Of a DNA stretch of 59,489 bases, positions 42,830-50,473 are shown in pieces. Position numbers and translations under genes: made by a program. The notes under the pieces are model-generated. The model did no database searches. It worked only from the letters and a program-made list of their open reading frames with translations, and was not told the origin of the DNA. Each line of letters begins with the position of its first letter. Position 1 is the first letter of the stretch. Source of the stretch: an uncultured Acidobacteriota bacterium (GTDB taxonomy: Bacteria > Acidobacteriota > Thermoanaerobaculia > UBA5066); contig CAIMWE010000092.1 of assembly GCA_903845115.1 (NCBI GenBank), positions 1 to 59,489 on the forward strand, in the 5' to 3' direction.

Positions 42830-43965
42830 AGCGGCCCGAGATCGCCCCGTCCCGATCGACGGCAGCGATCCCGCTGACCCGGATCCTGCTCGTCCGCCTC
42901 CGGCTCATCGGCGACGTCGTCCTGACGACACCGGTCATCCGCGCCGTGCGGCGGGCGCTGCCCGACGCTCACCTGGCCTATCTCGTCGAGCCGCGCGCGG
43001 CTGGCGTCGTGCTGGGCCACCCGCTGCTCGACGACGTCATCGTCGCACCGGCGCTGCGCGGCTGGGCGAGGTGGCGGGCCGACGCCGCGCTCGCGCGGCG
43101 TCTCCGGCGGGATCGCTACGACGCCGTCCTCGACTTCCACGGCGGACCACGAAGCGCTTTCCTCACCCGGGCCTCCGGTGCCCCCCGCCGGATCGGCTAC
43201 GACGTCCCGGGCCGCCGCTGGATGTACACCGAGCGGATCCCGCGGCCCCCGGGCCGCCCGCGCCATTCGGTCGAGAACCAGTGGGACCTCCTGGAGGCGC
43301 TCCTCCCCGGCATCGGGCGGCCGACACGGGCGCACGACCCGGCCGAGATGCCGGACGACACCGACGCGAGGGGGCGGCTCTCGGAGCGGCTGGCGGCGCT
43401 GGGCGTGGCGGCGGACTCGCCGCTCCTCGTCGTCCACGTCGGCGCGGGAAACGAGTTCCGAACGTGGCCGGAGGAGTCCTTCGCCGCCGTCGTCGCGTCC
43501 CTGCACGCCCACGACCCGGAGCGGCGGATCGTCCTGACGACCGGCGCGGAACAGGAGGCGACCGCCGTGCGGATCTCCCGGCTGGCCCGGGCGGCGGGAG
43601 TGCCGGAGGAGGCGGCTCCGGTCCTTTGCGACCTGGACCTGGCGGAGGTCCGGGCGCTCGTCGCCCGGGCCCGGGTCTTCGTCGGCGGCGACAGCGGACC
43701 GGCGCACATCGCGGCAACGACCGGTGTCCCGATCGTCGGGATCTTCGGGCCGACGACCCCCGCGGTCTGGGGGCCATGGCGGGACCCGGCCTCCGTCACC
43801 GAGCTGGTGGAGATCGAAGGTCTCGGCTGCCGCCCGTGCGATCAGCGGCATTGCGAGCCCGGCGACTTCCGCTGCCTGCGGGCCATCCCGCCCGGGCAGG
43901 TCGTGTCGGCCGTGGAGCGCGCGCTGGAGCGCGAGGCGGCCCGGCCGGACGCTTCGCGCCCCTGA
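42826..43965 (+). CDS. Heptosyltransferase-like GT9 protein
   Basis: This 379-residue enzyme starts at ATG 42826, overlapping the previous TGA. RILLVRLRLIGDVVLTTPVI carries the LIGD motif. VHVGAGNEFRTWPEESFAAV and VGGDSGPAHIAATTGVPIVG with IFGPTTPAVWGPW match WaaQ/WaaF-like proteins closely. A C-terminal CRPCDQRHCEPGDFRCLRAI contains four cysteines, common in this GT9 subgroup. It ends the plus-strand operon, seven bases from the convergent GT4 stop. Confidence 0.9.
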   Translation: MKRPEIAPSRSTAAIPLTRILLVRLRLIGDVVLTTPVIRAVRRALPDAHLAYLVEPRAAGVVLGHPLLDDVIVAPALRGWARWRADAALARRLRRDRYDAVLDFHGGPRSAFLTRASGAPRRIGYDVPGRRWMYTERIPRPPGRPRHSVENQWDLLEALLPGIGRPTRAHDPAEMPDDTDARGRLSERLAALGVAADSPLLVVHVGAGNEFRTWPEESFAAVVASLHAHDPERRIVLTTGAEQEATAVRISRLARAAGVPEEAAPVLCDLDLAEVRALVARARVFVGGDSGPAHIAATTGVPIVGIFGPTTPAVWGPWRDPASVTELVEIEGLGCRPCDQRHCEPGDFRCLRAIPPGQVVSAVERALEREAARPDASRP

Positions 43966-43972
43966 TCGCCGG

Positions 43973-45046
43973 TCAGCCGTCCAGCAGCGTGGCGTAAAAG
44001 GCGTTGAGCGCTCTCGCCTCGCGCTCGATCGAGAACTCCGCCTCGGCGCGGGCGAGGGCGCTCTTGCCCATCTCCTCCAGACGCTCGCGGTCGCCGAGCA
44101 GCTCGCGAAAGACCGCCGCGAGCGCCTTGGTGTCGGCGCACGGGACCAGGCGCCCATCCTCGCCGTCGCGCAGGAGCAGCTCGAAGGCGCCGGTCCGCGT
44201 CGCCACGACCGCGGTGCCGCTGGCCATCGCCTCGAGGCAGGTGAGGCCGAATCCCTCGTTGCGGGGCACCGCCGCCACCAGCGACAGGCGGCGGAACCAA
44301 CCGGGCAGCTCGCCGAAGGGGAGCTTCCCCAGCCAGCGGAACCTCTCCTCGAGCCCCCGGTCCCGGACGTACCGCCGGAGGTCGGCCTCGAAGGAGGCGA
44401 AGCGCGGCGTGGTCTCGCCGACGATCACCGCCGTCGCCTCCGGCACGTCCGGCAGGACACCGCAGAGGGCCTCCACGAACTCGCGCAGCCCCTTCTGGGG
44501 ACGGATACGGCCCAGGATCCCGACGCCGAAGGTCCCCGGCAGGCCGGTGCTGCGCCAGGCGGCCGCACGGTCCGGCTCCGGCCGGTAGAGCTCGAGATTC
44601 ACCCCGTGGGGGATGACCGCAGCCGGGGGCCGCTCGAGGTACGAGGCGGCCGCAGGGGACGTGGAGAGGACGGCGTCCATCCGCGCGAGGAGGGCGCGCG
44701 TCCAGCGGGTGTGGCGGCGCTGGGCCGTGGACGTGAAGACCAGCTGCACGCGCCGCCGGAGCAGGCGCCTCAGGAGGAGACCCGCCAGCATCTCGTTGTT
44801 CCGGCGCGCGTGGAAGATCCTCGCCCGCCCGCCCGGGAGCGGATCCGCCGTGAGCCGGAAGAGCTCCTTCCAGCCGATCCGGGGGAGGGGGACCGGGATC
44901 GGGGCTCCGACGCTGGCGATGCCGAGGGTCCGGGCCTGGATCGGCGCCACCGCCGCAAGCGTCGCGGTGATCCCCGAGAAGCGCCTCTTGAGGTTGGGCA
45001 GGATGACCTGGATGGGGAGGTTGGCTTCGATGTCGTCGTCGCGCAC
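43973..45046 (-). CDS. Glycosyltransferase family 4
   Basis: This 357-residue GT-B retaining enzyme starts at GTG 45046. The C domain has GVGILGRIRPQKGLREFVEA and NEGFGLTCLEAMASGTAVVA, with the EX7E motif that contacts the nucleotide sugar. The N domain has FHARRNNEMLAGLLLRR. It is the last gene of the minus-strand waaA operon, 26 bases after the preceding GT4. Likely LPS-core or O-antigen sugar transfer. Confidence 0.87.
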   Translation of the reverse strand: MRDDDIEANLPIQVILPNLKRRFSGITATLAAVAPIQARTLGIASVGAPIPVPLPRIGWKELFRLTADPLPGGRARIFHARRNNEMLAGLLLRRLLRRRVQLVFTSTAQRRHTRWTRALLARMDAVLSTSPAAASYLERPPAAVIPHGVNLELYRPEPDRAAAWRSTGLPGTFGVGILGRIRPQKGLREFVEALCGVLPDVPEATAVIVGETTPRFASFEADLRRYVRDRGLEERFRWLGKLPFGELPGWFRRLSLVAAVPRNEGFGLTCLEAMASGTAVVATRTGAFELLLRDGEDGRLVPCADTKALAAVFRELLGDRERLEEMGKSALARAEAEFSIEREARALNAFYATLLDG

Positions 45047-45072
45047 GCTTGTCTCTCGCAGGCCTCCGGGAC

Positions 45073-46137
45073 CTACGCCTCCCGGTAGACGCGCTCGGTC
45101 GCCTCCACCATCCTCTCGATCGTCAGCCTCTCGAGGAAGGTGCTCCGGGCGTTCGCGCCGAGCCGGGCGCGCAGCCCGGCGTCCCCGGCGAGCGCGCGGA
45201 TCGCAACCGCGAGCCCTTCGACGTCCCCGGCGTCGACGAGCAGGCCGTTCTCCCCGTGCCGGACGATCTCGCCCTGCGAGCCGCTCGCGCTGACGACGAC
45301 CGGCAGCGCGCCGCTCATCGCCTCGACCATCGCCATCGGTCCGCCCGACTCCGGGACGACCGAGGGGAGGACGAAGACATCGGCGTTCGCCAGCTCCGCG
45401 CCGACGTCCTCCGAGAACCCGCCGACGCGCACCGCCGGGCCGAGGTCGTTCTCCCTCACGAAGGAGCGGACCCAATCCTCCATCCCCTGGTCGAAATCCC
45501 CGGTGAGCTGGAGCCGCACCGGGAGCCCCTTCAGGAGCGCCATCGCCTTCAGCAGCGTGTCCGTCCCCTTCCTGCGCGACACCCGTCCCACGGCCAGGAG
45601 CCTCAAGGTCTCGTCGCTCCCGCCCGGAGGCCGGTCCCGGAGGCAGTCCTCCGTGCCGTTCGGGACCGCGACGAACTTCCCGGCGGGGAGGGAGGGGAAT
45701 AGGCCCCGGAAGAAGGCGCACGCGAACTCCGAGGGACAGATGACCGCGCGAAAGCTCCCCATGAGCCATCGGTGAAGCGGGTCGCGCTTGGGCCGGTCCG
45801 GCACCATGTGCTGCGTGCCGAAGACCTTCTCGACGCCCGCGACGCGGGCCGCGAAGAGCGCCAGCCAGCCGACCTTGTTGTGGTGGGCGTGGAGGACGTC
45901 GACGCGGTTCTGGGAGAGGAACCTCGCGAGCCTCAATCCCGAGGCGAAGTCGAGGACGTTGCGCATCGCCAGCGGCAGGACCTCGCACCGGCGGGCCATC
46001 CGCCTCTCCACCACCGTCCCGGCCCGGCAGGCGACGTGGACACGGTGCCCGCGAGCGGCGAGTCCCTGCGCCAGGACCTCCACGTGCCGCTCCGCGCCCG
46101 TCCAGACGCCCGTCCCGATCATCAGGACGACGTTCAT
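45073..46137 (-). CDS. Glycosyltransferase family 4
   Basis: This 354-residue enzyme starts at ATG 46137. MIGTGVWTGAERHVEVLAQG opens the N domain; RLLAVGRVSRRKGTDTLLKA and PESGGPMAMVEAMSGALPVV are the C-domain motifs. Eight residues separate the two glutamates instead of the usual seven, a small oddity. The start overlaps the deacetylase stop by four bases. Part of the waaA-lpxB operon. Confidence 0.87.
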   Translation of the reverse strand: MNVVLMIGTGVWTGAERHVEVLAQGLAARGHRVHVACRAGTVVERRMARRCEVLPLAMRNVLDFASGLRLARFLSQNRVDVLHAHHNKVGWLALFAARVAGVEKVFGTQHMVPDRPKRDPLHRWLMGSFRAVICPSEFACAFFRGLFPSLPAGKFVAVPNGTEDCLRDRPPGGSDETLRLLAVGRVSRRKGTDTLLKAMALLKGLPVRLQLTGDFDQGMEDWVRSFVRENDLGPAVRVGGFSEDVGAELANADVFVLPSVVPESGGPMAMVEAMSGALPVVVSASGSQGEIVRHGENGLLVDAGDVEGLAVAIRALAGDAGLRARLGANARSTFLERLTIERMVEATERVYREA

Positions 46138-46895
46138 CCCGGACCCCGGCTCCCCGTCCGGAAACGCCTCAGCTCCTTCGACACGAGGTTCACCGTCGAT
46201 GCCGCAAGGTAGAGGGGACCCGTCTTGTAGGCGAGCTTCCTCTCTCCCCACGAGTCCCGGACGGCGACGCGGTGGACCCGGTACCGGTCGGCCCTCCACG
46301 GTCTCGTCCCGCGGTACGTCGCGAAGCCCGCCTCGTAGCCCGCCCGCCGGGCCAGGGACTCCGTGACCTCCGAGAAGGCCCCCCAGGGGTAGGCGACGGC
46401 GGTCACGGCCACGCCGAGGAGCGCCTCCAGCCGCGTCCGGCTCCCGGAGAGTTCGGCCCACTGCTCGCCCTCGTCGAGCGTGTCGAGAGGCCTGTGGCTG
46501 GAGGTGTGGGATCCGACCTCGAGGCCCCGGGCGGCCCACTGGCGGAGCTGCCCGGCGCCCATCATCCGCGCGGAGGAACGGCCGGGAGCCGTGTCCCACT
46601 CGTTCGTCCGGCCAACCCAGTCCGCGATCACGAAGACGATCGCCGGGAAGCCGAACTCACCCAGGATGCCGGCCGCAACGTGCAGGTTGTCCTCGTATCC
46701 GTCGTCGAAGGTGAGCAGGACGGGCCGGTGGGGGGCGCGGGCCCCGCCGAAGGCGCAGTCGACGAAGCGGGCAGCCGGGATCGGCGTGTGTCCGCTCCGC
46801 CGGAGGTACTCGAGGTGCCTCCGGAAGAGCGCGGGACGGACGCACTCGGGGCCCGGCTCGTCGGTGATCCTGTGGTAGGTGAGGACGGGAATCAT
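46134..46895 (-). CDS. Polysaccharide deacetylase (NodB domain, CE4)
   Basis: This 253-residue enzyme has motif 1 LLTFDDGYEDN (catalytic base and metal Asp64/65), motif 2 SHTSSH (His130, His134 metal ligands) and AYPWGAFS as motif 3. It has no signal peptide, so it probably acts in the cytoplasm on a lipid-linked or nucleotide sugar. It overlaps both neighbours by four bases, so it is tightly coupled to LPS synthesis. It may remove an N-acetyl group from a core sugar. Confidence 0.88.
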   Translation of the reverse strand: MIPVLTYHRITDEPGPECVRPALFRRHLEYLRRSGHTPIPAARFVDCAFGGARAPHRPVLLTFDDGYEDNLHVAAGILGEFGFPAIVFVIADWVGRTNEWDTAPGRSSARMMGAGQLRQWAARGLEVGSHTSSHRPLDTLDEGEQWAELSGSRTRLEALLGVAVTAVAYPWGAFSEVTESLARRAGYEAGFATYRGTRPWRADRYRVHRVAVRDSWGERKLAYKTGPLYLAASTVNLVSKELRRFRTGSRGPG

Positions 46896-47631
46896 CCCTG
46901 GAGGGCTCCCGGCCGCCCGGCCTTTCCCTCCTTGCGGTCGCGGAGCCCGGCGAGAGAGTCCGCCCGCGCCGTGACCTCGTGGATGGCCGCCTCGATCCTC
47001 GTTCTCAGCTCCTCGATCTCCTCCCCTTCGTTCCGGAGGATCGGCTCCCCGGCCACCCAGACCCCCCGCGCGAACGGCCAGGGGATGAGGAGCCGGTCCC
47101 ACGTCCCGAGGCGAAGGGCCCGCGACGAGGAGAAGGCGGCCGGCACGACCGGACGCCCGGTCCTCGCGGAGAGCCACGCCGTTCCCGGCTTGACGATCCC
47201 GGGCGGCCCTTTCGGCCCGTCGACCGAGATCCCGAGGTCGCGCCCCTCCTCGAGGAGCTGCGCCAGCCGGACGAGGGCTCTCGCCCCCCCGCGCCGCGAA
47301 GAGCCCCGGACCGCCGGCGCGCCCAGGTTCGCCAGCATCCCCGCGACGATCTCCCCGTCCCGGTGCGTGCTGACGAGGACGTGGATACCCGGCCCCTCGT
47401 AGATAAACCGCATCATCAGCAGCCGGCTGTGCCAGAAGGCGATGACGTAGTTTCCCCCCTTGCGTTGATCTCGCGCATCCGCTCCCCGCCCACCGTGCGC
47501 CACCTGAGGCTGCGGCGGAGCAGCCGGACGAGGACGGAGAGGACGAAGACGGGGGCCGCTCCGCCCAGGAAGGTCGCGAGGCGGATCCGCGCCTCCTTTC
47601 CCGCTGCGACGGGCCCGTGCGAGTCCGTCAC
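46892..47631 (-). pseudogene. DUF374 lysophospholipid-acyltransferase-like gene with frameshift
   Basis: Two frames join one DUF374 protein. The N-terminal part (GTG 47631, SVLVRLLRRSLRWRTVGGER) is in one frame, and the rest (GNYVIAFWHSRLLMMRF, VSTHRDGEIVAGMLANLGAP, LGISVDGPKGPPGIVKPGTA) is in another. They meet at a run of six C on the plus strand (47454-47459, six G on the coding strand). One extra G would restore an intact gene of about 246 residues. The start overlaps the lpxB stop (GTGA) and the end overlaps the deacetylase start, so the operon position is kept. It may be a sequencing error, a phase-variable run or a true lesion. DUF374 proteins are thought to acylate lipid A-like lipids. 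Confidence 0.8.
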
Positions 47632-48800
47632 CGGAACGCCCGGCGAGCCCGTCCCGAGTCGATGAGCTGCAGCACCTCGGCCGCCGCCCGTGCCGCCGCC
47701 CCGGGAGGGCCGATCTCCCCGAGGAGCTCCCCGAACCCTTCGAGCATCCTCCGCCGGGGCTCGCCCTCCGCGAGGAGGGGAAGGGCGGCCTCGACGATCC
47801 GGGCGGGAGTCATCTCCTCCTGGATGAGCTCGGGCATGACGTCCCGTCCGGCGAGGATGTTCGGGAGGGCGTAGCGGGAGATCTTCACCCGCGCGAGGCC
47901 GAACCGGTGGGTGAGGGGGTCGACGCGGTAGACCACCACGCAGGGCGTCCCGAGGAGGGCCGCCTCGAGCGCGGCGGTCCCGCAGGCCACGAGGCCGAGG
48001 CGCGCCGCCCCCAGGACCTCGTGCGTACGCCCCACGGCGAAGCGGAGGGGATGCCCGCCGAGCGTGGGGGGGAGGAGGCCCGGGTCGAGGCTCGCCGCGA
48101 GGGCGACCAGGGGTTGGAGGGAGGGCTCTCGACGGACGAGCTCCTCTGCCGCCGCGAGGAGCGCCGGGAGGATGCGGCGGACCTCCGGGCGCCGGCTCCC
48201 GGGGAGGAGCGCGAGGACGGGGCGTGCCGGGTCGAGGCCGACCCCCGAGAGAAACGCCGCCCGGTCCGGAGCGGGCCGGACGAGGTCCCGCGCGGGGTGC
48301 CCCACGAAGGTGACGGGGATGCCGGCGGCGCGCCAGATCGCCTCCTCGAACCGGAAGAGGACGAGCATCCGGTCCACGTGGCTCGCGAGGAAGCGGGGCC
48401 GGTCGTCGGTCTTCCAGACCCAGACCTTCGGCGCGACGTAGTAGGCCACCGGGACCCCCTGGGCGCGGAGATCCCCAGAGACCCGGATGTTGAAGCCCGG
48501 GTAGTCGACGAAGAGCGCGGCGTCGGGACGCCGCCTCTCCACCTCCTCGACGAGCCTTCGCCGGATCGAGTTGTGGCGGGGGACCTGGAGGAAGACCCCG
48601 AAGAAGCCGGTGGCCGAGAGGTCCCGCACGTGGGAGAGCAGCTCGGTCCCGGCGGCCGCGAGCTCGTCTCCGCCGAGGCCGAAGACCTCGAGGTCGGGCC
48701 GCAGGGAGCGGATCTCGCGGACGACCGCGGCGCCGAGGAAGTCGCCCGAGGGCTCCCCCGCGACGACGACGAGGGACGGGGGCCGACGCGCCTCGATCAC
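47628..48800 (-). CDS. lpxB: Lipid-A-disaccharide synthase
   Basis: LpxB joins UDP-diacyl-GlcN and lipid X into the lipid A disaccharide (GT19). The 390-residue protein has SLVVVAGEPSGDFLGAAVV, VDYPGFNIRVSGDLRAQGV, then YYVAPKVWVWK (usually P.VWAW), and LALLPGSRRPEVRRILPALL, all family hallmarks. It sits nine bases after waaA and overlaps the acyltransferase start. Normal length. Confidence 0.95.
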   Translation of the reverse strand: MIEARRPPSLVVVAGEPSGDFLGAAVVREIRSLRPDLEVFGLGGDELAAAGTELLSHVRDLSATGFFGVFLQVPRHNSIRRRLVEEVERRRPDAALFVDYPGFNIRVSGDLRAQGVPVAYYVAPKVWVWKTDDRPRFLASHVDRMLVLFRFEEAIWRAAGIPVTFVGHPARDLVRPAPDRAAFLSGVGLDPARPVLALLPGSRRPEVRRILPALLAAAEELVRREPSLQPLVALAASLDPGLLPPTLGGHPLRFAVGRTHEVLGAARLGLVACGTAALEAALLGTPCVVVYRVDPLTHRFGLARVKISRYALPNILAGRDVMPELIQEEMTPARIVEAALPLLAEGEPRRRMLEGFGELLGEIGPPGAAARAAAEVLQLIDSGRARRAFR

Positions 48801-48809
48801 GCGGCGATC

Positions 48810-50114
48810 CTACAGGGCCGCCGCACCGAGGACGAGGTCGGCGCTGCGCCGCACCGCGCCGCGGTATCGGTCGAGGACCTCCCGGCCGCGCCGCGCGACC
48901 TCCTCGCGGGCCGCCGGGTCGAGGAGGAGGCGCTCGCACGCGGCCCGGAGCGCCTCCTCGTCGGCCGTCTCGACGGCCCCGCCCGCCGCGAGGAGCTCGC
49001 GGGAGACCGCCGCGAAGTTCCCCATGCGGGGGCCGAAGAGGACCGGCTTGCCGGCCGCGACCGGTTCCATCGGGTTCTGGCCGCCCCCCCTCGAGAGGCT
49101 CTTCCCGACGAAGGCGACCGTCGCCACGCCGTACCAGTCGCGGAGGTCGCCGGTCGAGTCGACGACGACGGCGTCCGAGCCTCCGGACCGGGCTTCGGGC
49201 CGCGACGCGAGGACGACGGCGAGCCCCGCTTCCTCCAGCTCCCGGGCCACGGAGCGAGAACGCTCGGCGTAGCGCGGGACGACCACCAGCGCCAGGCCGG
49301 GGACCGCCGTTCGGAGGCGAAGGAAGACGCGCGCGAGGATGGCCTCCTCGCCCCGGTGCGTGCTCCCCCCGAGCAGGACCGGCCGCGAGCGGTCGATCCC
49401 GGCGGCGGCGAGCGCCGCGATCGGCCCGTCGCACGCTCCCCGGGGGATCCCCTCGTCGTCGAACTTGATACGACCGGTCGCCACGACCCGGCCGGGGCGG
49501 ACCCCGAGGCCGATCCAGCGGGCCCCCTCGGCCGCGTCGGGGACCCCCACCGCGTCGAGCGAAGCGAAGACGTCGCGGGACCCGCCGAGGAGGACGCGGC
49601 GGTGGACGAACTCGGAGCGGTCCGAGATCCTCGCGTCGACGACGGTCACGCGCACTCCGCGCTTCCTCGCCTCGACGACGAGGTTGGGCCACACCTCCTC
49701 CTCGATGAGGACGAGATGCCCGGGAGCCACGAGATCGAGGGTCTTGCGGACGGCGAAGCGGAAGTCGAGGGGGGCGAAGAAGGAGGGAACCTCCGGGAGC
49801 CTCCTCCGCGCCAGGGCGAGGCCCGTCGTCGAGGTCGTCGAAAGGACGACGCGCAGGTCCTCGCGCCGCCGGAGCAGCTCCCCCACCAGGCGGACGGCGA
49901 TCATCACCTCGCCGACGCTGACCGCGTGGATCCAGATCGACGCGCCTGCCGCCAGGCGGGTGCGCGCCTCGCGGTCGAAGAGCCCGAAGCGCTGGCCCGC
50001 GCCCGACTGCACCCCCCCGCGGCGGAGTACCCGCGGGAGGAAGAACGGGATCCAGGCCGTGAAGAGCAGCGGCGTGAGGGCGTTATAGGCTGCGAAGCAG
50101 AGCCGCTGCCACAT
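48810..50114 (-). CDS. waaA: Kdo (3-deoxy-manno-octulosonate) transferase
   Basis: WaaA/KdtA adds Kdo to lipid IVA (GT30). The 434-residue protein has an N-terminal membrane-associating helix (about 3-28), SGAGQRFGLFDREAR, ASIWIHAVSVGEVMIAVRLV, LIEEEVWPNLVVEARKRGV, GGSTHRGEE and GGGQNPMEPVAAGKPVLFGP with RMGNF. All are conserved family motifs. The start is ATG 50114. It is the first gene of the six-gene minus-strand LPS operon. Confidence 0.95.
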   Translation of the reverse strand: MWQRLCFAAYNALTPLLFTAWIPFFLPRVLRRGGVQSGAGQRFGLFDREARTRLAAGASIWIHAVSVGEVMIAVRLVGELLRRREDLRVVLSTTSTTGLALARRRLPEVPSFFAPLDFRFAVRKTLDLVAPGHLVLIEEEVWPNLVVEARKRGVRVTVVDARISDRSEFVHRRVLLGGSRDVFASLDAVGVPDAAEGARWIGLGVRPGRVVATGRIKFDDEGIPRGACDGPIAALAAAGIDRSRPVLLGGSTHRGEEAILARVFLRLRTAVPGLALVVVPRYAERSRSVARELEEAGLAVVLASRPEARSGGSDAVVVDSTGDLRDWYGVATVAFVGKSLSRGGGQNPMEPVAAGKPVLFGPRMGNFAAVSRELLAAGGAVETADEEALRAACERLLLDPAAREEVARRGREVLDRYRGAVRRSADLVLGAAAL

Positions 50115-50473
50115 CGCCGGATTCTATGGGGCGCTCGCCGAACGCTCTCTTTCCCGCGCACGGTCCGCTCCTGCACCTCCCCGCACGGTGTGGGGGGGGG
50201 CGGCACGACCACCTCGCCATCCCCCGGGGCCACCTCCACAAGGGCCGGCTTCAGGAATGTCCCGCAGCTCCGGAGTCTGTCCCACCGTGATCCATGTGTG
50301 TCTCGAAACTGTCCCTCGGGACGACACCGGAATGGGCGCAGAGTCGAGAGCGCCCTTCGATCCAGCGGGTTGCCGGGCACCTCCACCATGGCACAACGAA
50401 TGCTACAGTCCGCCATCCGGCCAGGGGCAACCGTGCGGGATGGGATCGGGGCAGGGAGAGAGAGGGGGGGGCT
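50115..50473. other. Divergent intergenic region
   Basis: This holds the promoters of waaA (minus) and the IPTL-CTERM lectin gene (plus). Besides the sigma-54-like site at 50389-50404, no hairpin, RNA gene or small protein stands out. A G run at 50463-50471 (AGAGGGGGGGG) serves as ribosome-binding site for the lectin gene. Confidence 0.4.
50389..50404 (+). promoter_or_regulatory. Sigma-54-like promoter (-24/-12)
   Basis: TGGCACAACGAATGCT fits the TGGCACG-N4-TTGCW consensus with both key dinucleotides (GG and GC) at correct 10-bp spacing; only the G at position 7 and the first T of the -12 box differ. It lies 70 bases before the lectin start. PEP-CTERM-type sorting substrates are known to be controlled by sigma-54 with PrsK/PrsR. 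Role here is inference. Confidence 0.55.
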
